Part shown: in pieces, positions 22,587 to 33,384 of the stretch | Layout: each line of letters opens with the position of its first letter | How positions within the stretch are numbered: position 1 is the first letter of the stretch | Origin: Tenrec ecaudatus | Taxonomy: Eukaryota; Chordata; Mammalia; Afrosoricida; Tenrecidae | Direction of reading: 5' to 3' | NCBI RefSeq assembly: GCF_050624435.1 | Contig: NC_134530.1 | Location: 143,260,721-143,324,720 of the forward strand | DNA length: 64,000 nt | The notes under the pieces: model-generated | Seen by the model: only the letters and a program-made list of their open reading frames with translations | Told to the model about the DNA's origin: nothing | The model's database searches: none | Made by a program: the position numbers and the translations under genes

Positions 22587-25500
22587 TCATGATCCATAGT
22601 TTGCTTCGTCAAATGCTTTTCTAGCTCTTTTCAATTCTTCATTCATAGTCAGCAGGTCTTTAACCCTAGCAAACTTCCTCGGGTCCTTTCGGATCAAAAA
22701 GACAATATCTTCAACTTGTACTCGACCTTGTCTTCCAGTTGACATTGCCTTGTGAGTCTGTGAAAAGTAAACACAGGAAAGCCACACTTTCAAAGTCTAC
22801 GAGTTCAATGTTTTAATTTCCAATGACAAAACCACAGGCGAGACGGGAGATTCTACTAACCACTGTACTATTAGATGTGAACCATCTTTCCGGCATGTCC
22901 TTAGTTCCTTTTCTAAGGCACTAATCATGCTCTTTATGTATTTTTTAAAATTGTGGCAAAAATATACATAAAAAACTTTCTCTAATTCAACAACTTCCAC
23001 ATGTATAATTCAGTGTCATTGATAATATTTTCAAATGTTTTTAATGCTTTATAGGCTTGAAAAATAAAGACAATTAAAATAATCAAATTCGATGTTGCCT
23101 TTTTTGCTTTTGATATATATTTTAATTGCCTTCATTTGCAAAAGATAATTTTCTAATTTTCTCTGCCCAAATATCCATTTCATTTTATGCTTTGAATCCT
23201 CTTCTTTCTCAATAGCTAATAAATACTTGTAGATTTCCTTAAAATTAAACAAATAAATCTCATCCCCTATTCTCAAATACTTGGGGATAAAGACAGGGCT
23301 TTCAACTCCATGAAGTTATACTCTCTCAGAAACTCTGATGGTTTGATTATTATTTAATATATACTTGTCCTATATAAAAGGTTTATCACAGCATTAGTTC
23401 TTATGACAAAAAAGGAACTAATTATGAAGCAATAAAGAGGTTTAAAAAGAAAAAAAAACTAAGTTAAAAAAAGCTGAATACAAAAAAAAATTTAAAAAAA
23501 AAAAAGCTGAATACAACACCCATTCAGTTAATATTATGAATCTATTATGTAACATTTGGAGCAATCCACAGCAATACAGGGAAAATGCTCTATCATTGTC
23601 TCAATTTAGAAAGTATAAAAATCTCCAAGAAGAAAATAAAATCCGTAATTCTTCCACTAAAGAGACTGATATTTTTGTATTTTTTTAAATAAAAGTTTTA
23701 CTTTTTATTCTTTTTATTTTCTATAAAGTTTGGATCATATGGCATAGTCTCAGAGCCTGCATTTCTATGAAGGAGTTACTACTGTAAATTAGGAAAAAAG
23801 TTTTTACTGCATTCTTTGACCTTGTAATATTATCGCTCTTATTATTCTTCTGTACTAATAATCCAAAACACAGGACTAAAAAGTCATTAAAAAAATAAAC
23901 ACACGCCAAATTTGTTCATCTTAACCTTGAAAATAGATCTAAAGGGGAGAAATTTCATGAATATGGTTACTGAAGAACTGGTTAAAAAACATAATAACCT
24001 ATAGATAATACAATAGAAAAATGGCTTAATGAATTAGAAAATAACTTGAATAAATTTTGTCACTAATAGAATAACTGATAAAAACTCAAACTATATATTG
24101 TAAAACTGAGTGAAATGTTTACCATGAATATTTACAATGATCACTACTATGTCAAATACTACATACCTTTTAATAAAACATCCGTGTTGAATAATAGATT
24201 ATGGAACATAGTTTTAGGATTTTATCATTGTGACTTTATAAAACAAAACTCAGAGAAAGGGGTAGAATATGTACAAATACCCTACCCACCGCCCTCAAAT
24301 GGCAGTGCACACGTGCCTCTCAGGGTTACCACAGCTGGCATCTTGTAAGGCAGCAGACTACCACAGCCTCCTTCCATAGAGCACACTGGTGGGTTTGAAC
24401 CAGTAATCTTTGGTTAACCATGAAGCACTCTAATTACTGACCCACCAGGACTCCATCTACACATCCTTACTACTACATAGATCCCCAAATTTCCAAACTC
24501 ACTGCTACGGAGTTAATTCCAAATCCTAGCATCCTTATAGGACAGAGTGGTACTGCCCCATAGGGTTTCTGCAAAGTGGTTGGGTGGGGGGGAGGGGTTA
24601 CAACTGCTGATTTGCTGGTTAGCAGCTAAAGCAAACCCTACTACACTCTAGGGCTCCTTCTAAGTGTGTGTGTTTATACAATACACATATAGCCAGTGTG
24701 CTAGTTGGATGATTTTACGTCAACTAGACACTCCTGGCTAGAGGTGGAGTCAAACATGTCAATCAAGTGGTAGCCAGATGACACCTCCGTGGGGGTGTGG
24801 TCTTTTATATGAAAGTGAGGGACTCTGGGAACTGCCTCGCTTCTGCCACTCTGCCTTTCCGCTTGCTGGGACTTCACTAGGACTCTGTCTGCCACAAGGG
24901 GCAGCCCCATGTGGGCCGCTGGACCTTGAGAGCTGTCAGTGTCCTGCCATGCTTCCATCAGTCTTGGATGCATGTGAATCTGTACTCACTGGCTATGGGA
25001 GTCTCAAGAGGGGACGGGTTAGCAGTGGACTTGAAGTGCACTGAGCTGGGATGCCTTCTTGATGTGAACTTGGTGCTTGATAGAAAGTTCTGTAATATAT
25101 ATATACATGAGTGTCACTGGATTTGTTTCTGTAGACAACCCTGCCTAACACGGTCATGCATTATGATAAATGAAGTCCCTGTATAATGCAAGTAGTTAAT
25201 ACTTGGCTACTAACAAAGTTTCGAGGTTTAAAAGACTAGTAATCAACTCCTGGAAAACCAGCCACCCGATTTTCATGTGTAAAAACCCTGACACGTGAGG
25301 TCACCAGGAGTTAGAACTGCCTGGATGGCAACTATTAGTTGGTTTTTTTAAATGAAGAGCAACCTGTACCAGGGAGCAGTCTTCCTCAGACACTTACCTG
25401 GGTGTGGCCACGAAGGAGAGTATCATACTGGGGGCCATGAGGAAACCCTTGACCAAACCCCTCTGTCATGGCCCAGATCCAGGATTCCTACCAGTAACGA

Positions 25501-28500
25501 TGCTACACTGATCTGCTGTCAATCACCTTTATGTGACTATCTCCTGACTTCTCATGTCCCTTTCAAAGCTACGTATCCCAGCAAATCCTTGGATACCATT
25601 ATGACCTTGGGCTAAGGGTCTCCTTCATCTGATGATATGCCCCCTGTTTAAGACTTAATAAATGTTCTATTAAACAAAAAGAAGAAGAATCTGTAATTCC
25701 ATTCAACAGAGACTCAGGTACACTTCAAAACCAAACTCACTGCCATCAAATAATCTCAGACCTGCCCGTCAATGAACTAAGGCCAGTTACCAGAGACTTA
25801 CCATCTCCGTGATGAACTCCACGACAAGGTCTTCAAGGATATCCACTGACTCCGTGTAAGGGTTCTGGTCGTCCCCAAACCCGTACATCATACATCTTAC
25901 TGTGTCAAGAACAAATACGCACTTTTTAATCAGCTCAACAATATGTATAACAATATGGATTTTTCCAAGTAAATGAGAACTGAGTCAAGTTATAGATAAT
26001 ATTGTTATAAGAATATATTTACATCATATATTCACTGTCTCCAAGTATGAATTTGGTATAAAAACTTTTTATGTTCAATTTTAAACTAGCTGCATCTGCA
26101 AGTAATTCACTTTTCTTTCCTTTTTTTATTTTATTGGGGGCTCTTACAACTCTTATCACAATCCATACATATATATCCACTGTGTCAAACACATCTGTAC
26201 ATATGCTGTCATCTTTTTCAAAACATTTTCTTTCTACTTGAGCTCCTAGGGTATAAAAACTTTTAATCACAGTCCTATGACCAACTGTTCCTACTGAAGC
26301 CTCCAACATGCTATTTCAAATCGCTTCATATGCCTGTCAGAGCTTGACAGTGAAAAAGGAAGACCAAACATGAACTAACACACTTGAACTGTGGTGCTGG
26401 TGAGGAACAGTGAATACACCAGGGACTGCCAGAAGGACAAACCTGTTTCAGAGGAAGGACAGCCAGGATACTCCTTAGACGCTAGGACGGCAGGTTTTGT
26501 GTCTCACGTACTTTGGGCATGTTATTAGGAGTGACAGAGTCCTGGAGGAGAGGACTGTGCTCGGGAAAGCAGAGGGTTAGAGACAAACAGGAAAACCACC
26601 AGTGAGGTAGAAGAACACAGTGGCTGCAGCCAGGGACTCTCCTTAATACTCGCACAGCCCAGAATACATGAATATCGCCCTAACACATGTAGCTCACGTA
26701 AGCCTCTCAATTCTTGGAGAGAGGGACTACTTTTATCCTTATTTATAGGTGAGAGAATTAATGCAAAGGGCTAAGTGATTTATTCAGTCACACCACTAGT
26801 AAGGGAAGGAATGTGAACTTGAACCCAGCTGTCCGGCTCCTATAGTCCACTCACAGCATATCATGCTCCTCGGGAATTCAGAGCACATGAGATCCAGTGT
26901 GGATTCCATAACCTCTTAGTTTGTCCATGGATAGTTTTTGAGAAGGCCCTGGGCCCTCTTGAACAAAATTTTTACACATTATCTATATAAGTGCTTAATT
27001 TTGGATCAGATTCTCCAAGGGGTATGTAAATTGTTTAAATGTTAAGAAACGATCCTAATGTTGGAGACGTCTTGTATCTTCATCTGTGTGCTCGTTACAA
27101 AATTCATCCAGCTGTTTCCTTACCACTTTGAAGAGTACACAGCATTGTATGACTATGAAAGTGTTATATCAAAAGAGGAAGGAGCTCCTGGAAAATTTCT
27201 ACAGACAAGTATGGACGCAACAAGAAGAACCGATGTGTTTGGAAAACAAAGCTAGTAGAGCGCAGACAGAAGACAGTGGGTGAGTCACAGGGAAGAAGAG
27301 GGGTGACGTGGAAGTGGTCAGCCTGAGACAGAGAAGAAGCCCAGGGTTTTCTTGGAAAGGGATTTTGGAAGATAGAGGAGGAAGAAGAGAAACAGAGGCA
27401 ATATTTCTGTCTCCTTTCTGATTTCCTTTTTTGGTCCCCCTGCCTGCCTTCCCCCCCACTTTTTTTTGAGGGGGGCGGAATTAAGATTTGAAGAAACATT
27501 TCCAAAACAGTCTCAAACTCACCGCCGAAGAGTGAACTCCAACACACAGTGACCCTGAAGGGCAGACCAGAACTGCTCCTGTGGGTTTCCAAGATTGTAA
27601 CTCTTTAAGGGGGTACAAAGTCTAGTTTTTCTCTCAAGGAGTGGCTAGTGATTTTGAACTGCTGACCTTGAGGTTAGCAATCCAATGTGTAACCACTATA
27701 CCACCATAAACTGGTATAAAACATAAACAGCTAGAGGTATTAAAAAAAGTACAGCAATAAAATGTAAAAAAAGAAAAGAGGAGATAAAAAAAAGAAAATG
27801 ATTAGGGCAAAGAATGTACAGATGTGCTTTATGCAATTGATGAATGTATATTTATGGACTGTGATAAGTGTTGTATGAGTCCCTAATAAAATGTAAAAAA
27901 AGAAAAGGAAAAAAAAAGAAAGAAAATGATTAGGGAAAAGAATGTGTGGATGTGCTTTATACAATTGATGTATGTATATGTATGGATTGTGTTAAGAGTT
28001 GTATGAGCCCCTAATAAACTGTTTAAAAAAAAAAACACAGCACAGCATTCCCATATAGTTGGATATATCTAGCTCTCCTTTAGAATGTTTTATAAAACCA
28101 TAAACTTTTTAAAATTCAAGCAATTAACCTTGTTATAATACAAGTACAGAACTTATTCAGATCCTAGTCTTTCCACGAATGTCTTTGTTCCAGGATCCAA
28201 TGTAGGCTCCCATACTGCATTTAGCTGTCATGCCTCTGTAAGTTCAGCCCATCTGTGACAGTTTCTCGGTCTCTCTCATTACCTTGACACGTTTGAAGAA
28301 CACTGGGTGTGCCTGATGCTTTCTGCATGCAGTGCAGTGAATTATTTACTGTGGCTCTTCTAGCCAGAGTCTCTTTAACTCCCACCACGAGATCCTTTCC
28401 TAATGGGTCCAGGTAAGAGAAGGTGGGGAAAGACACTGATAGAATTCAGCCGTGAGTCACTGTTCAGTGTTGAAACAGTTCATTGTGATTGCCAACCTGC

Positions 28501-31500
28501 TGGGTATGAAATGATCCAACTCAGAAGCAGGAAGAGTGGAGCATCTCACTACTAGCAAGGGAGAAAAGTCAGAGTGGAGCATGCCCCTTTGCTCCTGAGA
28601 TCCGTGTGCACGGAACCTCCTTAATCCAGGAAACAGATTTGACACACCACAGGACCAGCAGAGAAGCAGCAACAGTAGAACCAGGAGGCAGAAACACGAG
28701 GCAGAGCAAATAAAGCTGTATGCTTAGGGGCAGGAGTCTGGCTTGTGGAGCGGGTGCCAGTGGGCACTAACTGTGGGAGCTGGGTTTGCTGACCCGTGAA
28801 GGTGAGTGCCTTTGGGTTGAGGGTTATAATAGAGTGGCATGCCCTTTAGGCATTTACTGGCAGCCCTAAAAGAACTTTGTAGCATTGCCTGAGCAGGGCA
28901 GAGGCCAAGTCAAGAGGGCAGGTAAAGGGTTACCTGTAGGCATGGCAGAGAGAAAACTGTTTTGGTTGAACTGTATCCTGAGCATTTCTCACTTGAACTT
29001 GCTCACTTTTGTAATAAACCCCATAATCATGAGCACTGGCTGTGAGTTCTGTATGGTCATTGCAATAAATGATCGAACTCTGCAAAATGGTAGAGCATGG
29101 GGAAAGCAGAGTGTTGTGGGAGGAAACGGCTGGTGTCAGAATAGGGCTAAGAAGGCTAGGATGGAACGCTGCACTGTGGCACTCAACCGTGGGAGCTGGG
29201 GGAAGCTGGCAGAGGCCAGGTGGGATCCCATGCTGTTTCTTTACTTTCCCGTGATTGGACTGAAGTTACTTTTTACTGGGGAAGACACCTGCCCTTCTCA
29301 ATGTATGCTATCAGGAGTTAAATAATGTCAATGGGTATTTCTGATGACATTAGTTGTGATTAATTTGTGGTAACTGACAAAACTCTCCTGTAAACATACT
29401 ATTTCCTTTAAATATATTGAGAGAACTATTTCTCACTCTCATTTTGAGGGGCAGAATTCATCAGTAACAAAATCTTTCACTGAGATAGGATAACTTTCAC
29501 TAGAGAAGAAGTATGCAAATTATATTAATTGAAGGGTCTGTAAAGGTATTAACAAATTCCAGGGAATGTCTTCACACATATATTAACTTTTTTTAAAAAA
29601 AGAGTGTTTAGGAGTACAGGTCTTGATCAGTGAGCTACATGAAGGTAAGACAAGAAGGCTGTGAGGATTCCAAGTTCTTGTCTTCATGAAAATCAAGCAA
29701 TCCGAGTAGAACAAAGATCGCTAAGAACTGATTGTGCATCGTCACCCCAGGGCCCCTCCTGATGCTGACGCAAGAGAAATGAAAACCACATACAAATGGG
29801 GTACACAGCATCAGAGGAGTGATTGAGCAAGCTCTGCTTTAGGGGAGGAACAGAGCGCCAGAGAAAGATGTGAGGGGTTATTTTTAAAACATACTGACTG
29901 TGAAGGAGCATTACCTACTTAATGGCTCTTCTAATCACTTCCTTACAGAATGGAGCGGGGCAAACAGGGTATGGGAAACACTAAAGGGCATTGGTCCATT
30001 CGACCATTCCTCTGATTATACATAAGTGAGTCATCTCAGAAGCAGGAAAGAAGGAAAATCCCAAGAAAGAAGAGCCAGGAGTGGAGCACTTGTGACGTCC
30101 CTGCCTGAAGGGGCAGTCAGCAGAGGCCACAGCAAGAACCTGAGTCAGAGCAGAGGAACCAAGCTGAGACCAAGAGGCAGGGTAGAAAAGCAGGGCTGAG
30201 ATCCTGAAGCAGAGACCAGGCTTTGGGGCCCACAGAATAAGGCAGATGCCAAGAGACCACGTGGCTGAAAGGCTGAGAATCAGAGAGAGACTTGGCTGGG
30301 GCTGGGGTGAGGAGCTAGTGTGAACAAAAGGCTGTATCCTTCATGCTTCCTGATCCTGACTTGTTAGCTTCACGAATCAACCCCCATACTTATGAGTATT
30401 GCCTGTGAGTTCTATGTAGCCATTGCAATGGATTATCAAACCCAGCAGAGTAACAGAGGGCATAATAATGGGAAGAACAGCTACATCAGAACTGATTGGT
30501 GTCTGAACAGGGTTAACAGGACTGAGGCTGGAGGCATGTCTGACCTCTGCCTTGTGGCAAGCAGCCTTGAGCCGATGTGGAGTTGGCTTCTCCTCCCACT
30601 GAAGCGGGAGGATGTCAAATGTTGCCCACGCCTCTGCCACATTGGGTTACAAGAATGTTAAGAAACTGGTCAAAATGATTAATTAAAAAAAGAAACTGGT
30701 CATATCTGACAAAGCATAAATCTCACCACCATTCAGTCATTTCTCACTCAGAGACCCTATAGGGCCGAGATGAACTGCTTCTGTGTGTTCCTGAGGCTGT
30801 TAATCTTTATAGGGAAAGAAAGCCTCATCTTTCTCCCTCCAGAGTGGCTGGTGGGTTCAAACTGCCAGGCTTGCAGGTAGAAGCCCAATATGTAACCCAC
30901 TATGGCACCAGGGTTGCTGTCAAACTCATAGTTGTAGCTGGATTACAAAGACCTTGAACTGGAAGACGAAGAGCGCGGTCTGCTAGGACCTAGGACAGAT
31001 GACCCAGTCATGGCAGCTCTCCTTTCCTCTCACTACAGCCCCAAAGGGTCAGCCCTGTCTACAGAGGGAGCAGGAAAGAGGGCCAGTTTATTTTATCTCA
31101 GTGGTCTGACAATGCCTCAGGCGGTTCACCTACACTCCTGTCTTCTCCGAGACAGGAGATGTCAAGAGACCACGTGGCTGAAAGGCCTCAGCGCAAACCC
31201 CAACTCTGTTCCTACTGTCAGGCATGCATCTTTGCCTGCAACTCAAATTCAAAGGAGTTCTTGCTCCTCGCACTGCAAAAGGGAAGGACAGGGAAAGTCA
31301 TGGAGATACATGTTTTTCCATCCTGAATGGAAACATGGGCCCATTTCCTCACTTCAAAATTATACACAAATTGGAGTTGGGAGCTATCTGCAGTTTAGAT
31401 GTTAAACAAAATTTTACAGGCAAGTTAAAAAAACAGACAGAGATATATATTTCCCCCTTACAGAGACACATTCAGAACAATAAACTGACTTTGATGAGTG

Positions 31501-32873
31501 ACTGGGTCCAAAAGCTTGTATAATCTAGGGCAAATCATTGTCAAATACAACTTACATTCTTTGGAAAAAAGTCGCTTTCGTTTGCCCTGTCCACCTTCTG
31601 CACCTCCTCCAATTTCTTCATTTTCTTCCTCAAACTAGGAGTGAAATGTATACATTGAAATGTCAAATGATTGCATTGCATTTTATTTTTTTGTGTTAAT
31701 TAACATTATTTTCCCTATTATAAACACTGATATCAGCCCCAAAACTCTAAAGCAAGCAAAAAAGCAAAAAACAAACGTGAAACTTTAAAGCAGTGGTTCT
31801 CAACCTTCTTAATGCTGTGACCTTTTAATACACTTCTTCATGTTGTGCTGACCCCCAACCATAAAATTATTTTTGTTGCTACTTCGTAACTGTAATTTTG
31901 CTACTGTTATGAATCGTCATGTAAATATCTGATATGCAGGATGTATTTTCATTGCTACAAACTGAACATAATTGAACATAATGCAATGATTAATCACAAA
32001 ACAATATGCAATTACATTGTCTTAAGCGACCCCTGTAAAAAGGTCGTTCAACCCCCAAAGGGGTCACGACCCACAGGTTGAGAACCGCTGCTGTAGAGGG
32101 TCTTTAAGACTAGACCAATTTCTGACTCATGAGGAATACTTTCTACATTGCTCCTAACAAATACTCCAACTGGCTCTCCTGAAAGAGTTACAATGAGTGA
32201 AAGAAAAAAAATTAGGGGGGGTATTAGTTGAGATTTAATACACACATCATACCAAATTTCAATCACATCAAGTAGTGAACTTTTTCTTCTTCCTTTAACC
32301 AACTAAGTTGACCCCCTGCTAGGCGTAAAGAGAGCAGGTAATGAATTAACAGCCAACCTCATTGTAAATCGGCAAAACTACTATTTAGCAAGTACAGGGC
32401 TAGGAGCTTTCCTTATGAAGCCTTACGCCCATTTTATGCGAAGGAAACCGAGGCTCAAGGTTCCGTAAGTTGCTCGCAGAGACTTTGCGAGCTCTTATCT
32501 TTCTACTACTTTACAGGAAGTCCACAGTTCCCGCAGCAGTTGTAAAACTACGCGGAGGCTTCCCAAAAAAACTGTGGAAAAATTCCGTCCTAATCCCGTT
32601 TTCCACGAGCTTTTCGAAACCACGTATTGAGTCTGGAGTCTAAACGTTCCAAGGGGTGGATGGGAGCTGTTAACCCAATCCAAAGGGGAAAGGGCCACCG
32701 TCCTCGGCGCCCGTCACGCTCTGCCTCTGCGGCGGGAGCGTCCCCGGGCCTCCCGGGCAACAGACGGCCTCGTCTCGGCCTCGACAGCCGCCGCTTCGGG
32801 CCGGAGCGCGCAGGGGCCACAGGGCGGGGGCCCAGGCGCCACTCACGTTGGGGTCTTCTTCCTCATCTGCCAT
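22587..32873 (-). CDS. TAF13: TAF13, TFIID subunit 13 (spliced, four coding exons)
   Basis: Coding exons on the minus strand are 32847-32873, 31556-31634, 25802-25899 and 22587-22757. They sum to 375 nt: 124 residues plus stop, the same length as human TAF13. The product starts MADEEEDPN, then FEEENEEIGGGAEGGQGKRK, RCMMYGFGDDQNPY and THKAMSTGRQGR, and ends EANYGS. All junctions have GT-AG ends and keep frame (phase 0 after exon 1, phase 1 after exon 2, phase 0 after exon 3). TAF13 is a nuclear general transcription factor; its histone fold, spread over the last two exons, pairs with TAF11 inside TFIID. An acidic N-terminus and a basic KRKR stretch precede the fold. From memory, residue 9 is Thr in human and Asn here, and two conservative changes occur near the fold. 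The gene looks intact. Its CpG promoter lies immediately upstream. Confidence 0.97.
22757..22793 (-). other. TAF13: TAF13 intron 3 acceptor region
   Basis: On the minus strand a pyrimidine-rich tract runs into TTTTCACAG|ACTCAC, placing the last exon start at 22757. The open frame continues upstream into the intron without meaning. Confidence 0.9.
22935..23035 (-). mobile_element. Old L1 fragment (reverse)
   Basis: Text such as 'ttaaaattgtggcaaaaat' and 'gtataattcagtgtcatt' is the common L1M-type block found antisense in mammalian introns. Confidence 0.5.
23036..24285. other. TAF13 intron 3, AT-rich, unassigned
   Basis: Low-complexity A-rich tracts near 23450-23510, otherwise unique. No conserved exon-like open frame. 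Confidence 0.4.
24290..24455 (-). mobile_element. AfroSINE (reverse), degraded
   Basis: Antisense blocks 'gtttgaaccagtaatctttgg' (split by substitutions) and head 'gacccaccaggactcc'. Confidence 0.65.
24495..24658 (-). mobile_element. AfroSINE (reverse)
   Basis: Antisense tail 'aaactcactgctacggag', core 'ccccatagggtttc', 'gctggttagcagc' and head 'tctagggctcc'. Confidence 0.75.
24696..25153 (+). mobile_element. Family Y repeat (copy 3)
   Basis: Starts 'gtgtgctagttggatgattt' and ends 'acaaccctgcctaacac', the same terminal plan as the copies at 17168 and 17842. It sits in TAF13 intron 3. Class uncertain. Confidence 0.45.
25350..25685 (+). other. Retrotransposed-looking tail of unknown origin
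   Basis: About 330 bp of unique sequence ends with AATAAA near 25657, then 'tgttctattaaac' and an A-rich run. This is the pattern of a processed pseudogene or LINE 3' end, but I recognise neither the gene nor a flanking duplication. Confidence 0.25.
26069..26249 (-). mobile_element. Family T 3' end (reverse), possible second transduction
   Basis: The family T 3' tip (26128-26249, 'ttttattttattgggggctc') is flanked by 15-bp repeats GGTATAAAAACTTTT (about 26053-26067 and 26251-26265). Between the left repeat and the T-run lie about 55 bp of unrelated sequence, as in the copy at 11202. Confidence 0.5.
26305..26635 (+). mobile_element. BovB/RTE LINE, C-terminal coding fragment
   Basis: Sense text 'tcgcttcatatgcctgtcag' through 'cagtggctgcagcc' parallels the RTE pieces at 8226 and 40072, with many substitutions. 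In TAF13 intron 2. Confidence 0.65.
26740..26850 (+). mobile_element. MIR-like SINE fragment
   Basis: The run 'tatttataggtgagagaatt', 'agggctaagtgatttattcagtcac' (in part) and 'ttgaacccagctg' follows MIR order. Confidence 0.5.
26855..27510. other. TAF13 intron 2, unassigned
   Basis: Mostly unique, with a purine-rich stretch at about 27290-27400 and a poly-C/poly-T patch near 27450. No exon or repeat family recognised. Confidence 0.35.
27513..27710 (-). mobile_element. AfroSINE (reverse)
   Basis: Antisense 'aaactcaccgccgaagag', 'gtgggtttccaagattgtaa', 'gaactgctgaccttgaggtt' and head 'aaccactataccacca'. Confidence 0.8.
27755..28040 (+). repeat. Tandem family T 3' ends separated by A-rich tails
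   Basis: Two units of about 120 bp (27795-27900 and 27920-28030) each run from 'aaaatgattaggg' to 'gtatgag(t/c)ccctaataaa' and end in A-rich sequence. A third tail remnant 'aataaaatgtaaaaaaag' precedes them at about 27757. Confidence 0.75.
28060..28340 (-). mobile_element. Old L1 fragment (reverse), tentative
   Basis: Text around 'gttccaggatccaatgtagg', 'tgacagtttctcggtctctc' and 'taccttgacacgtttgaaga' resembles the antisense 3' region of old mammalian L1. Confidence 0.4.
28460..29290 (+). mobile_element. ERVL-like LTR with short internal part
   Basis: Sense copy of the family at 19270 and 29995. It includes 'gtaataaaccccataatcatgagc' (split) and 'gtcattgcaataaatgatcg' near the LTR end, then 'ggtgtcagaatagggctaag', a primer-site-like text. 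An old fossil with no coding region. Confidence 0.45.
29300..29990. other. TAF13 intron 2, unassigned
   Basis: About 690 bp with no repeat or exon recognised. Confidence 0.35.
29995..30660 (+). mobile_element. ERVL-like LTR with a tRNA-Leu-like primer site
   Basis: Sense copy of the same family. 'gaccacgtggctgaaaggct' lies near 30257 and 'attgcaatggattatc' near 30422. At about 30498 'attggtgtctgaacaggg' resembles the tRNA-Leu primer site of ERVL elements. An old fossil. Confidence 0.45.
30718..30922 (-). mobile_element. AfroSINE (reverse)
   Basis: Antisense 'gagaccctatagggccgag', 'ctcatctttctccctccag', 'gtgggttcaaactgcc' and head 'ctatggcaccagggttgct'. Confidence 0.8.
30925..31550. other. 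TAF13 intron 2, unassigned
   Basis: No recognised repeat. 'gaccacgtggctgaaaggc' at about 31164 echoes the ERVL-like family, but the match is too short to call a copy. Confidence 0.35.
31791..32092 (+). mobile_element. SPIN-type non-autonomous hAT transposon
   Basis: A 302-bp element with terminal inverted repeats CAGTGGTTCTCAACCTT at the left and, at the right, the reverse of CAGCGGTTCTCAACCTGTGG. Inner text 'gcgacccctgtaaaaaggtcg' and 'atgcaggatgtattttcatt' matches my memory of SPIN_NA elements. The flanking 8-mers CTTTAAAG (31783-31790) and CTGTAGAG (32093-32100) differ at two positions and fit the hAT preference nTCTAGAn. SPIN spread between tetrapods by horizontal transfer and is documented in tenrec. 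It lies in TAF13 intron 1. Confidence 0.75.
32101..32680. other. TAF13 intron 1, 5' part
   Basis: Contains a MIR-like piece at about 32370-32470 ('ttatgcgaaggaaaccgagg'), otherwise unique, then grades into the CpG island. Confidence 0.4.
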
Positions 32874-33070
32874 CCCATCGATCGCGAAACCCAGAAGACG
32901 CCACCGGCTCGCTCTCGGAAAGAGGCTTGCCACTTCCGCCGCGTCACTTCCGGTGACGTCACGTGGGCGGGGTCAACTGGCTCTCCGCCGCGTCCGAGGA
33001 CCAGTGCCGCTCCCCCGGGCAGCTGAACCAAAGCCAGCGCTAAGCCGGGAGAAGCGGATCCCGCCATCCA
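32680..33070. promoter_or_regulatory. TAF13: CpG island and promoter of TAF13
   Basis: CpG-dense block spanning exon 1. About 70-100 bp upstream of the ATG lie tightly packed motifs: an ETS-type CACTTCCGG (32945-32953), a palindromic CRE/ATF site TGACGTCA (32954-32961), an overlapping E-box CACGTG (32960-32965) and a GC box GGGCGGGG (32965-32972). No TATA box is evident. This is a housekeeping-type promoter; transcription probably starts around 32900-32950. Confidence 0.8.
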
Positions 33071-33384
33071 GCAGAAGCCATTTGAAATTAGCTGAGAAAA
33101 TAAATACATTAATTTAGTTTAGTTAGCTGAGAAAAGGACGTCGTGGACTAGGTAGCGTGCATTTCGTCGTCATCCTTAATTTGGTTCAACGTGTGGGATG
33201 ACCATAGTTTTCCTGATTCGGAACCGCGAAGCAATAGGTCTTTAAAGGACCAGTCAGCGGTCTTGGGATGACCGACGCCTGTACTTAGACCATTTCGGCA
33301 AAGTACGGTTCCGCTGTTATTTATGGCCAAGGTCAGTGTTAGCTATTGGGTCTATGGTGCTTCGCTACCACCTCCCAAGGGGTG

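Noticed and set aside
22758-22793. Upstream extension of the last TAF13 exon (MKVWLSCVYFSQ)
   Set aside because: It is intronic: a clear CACAG acceptor sits at the exon edge, and the spliced protein joins exactly to exon 3.
27755-28040. CRISPR-like or satellite array
   Set aside because: Only two or three units, joined by A-rich tails with polyadenylation signals; these are retroposon 3' ends.
28885-29325. 146-residue frame as a candidate gene
   Set aside because: It falls within an ERVL-like LTR copy; sister copies do not keep the frame.
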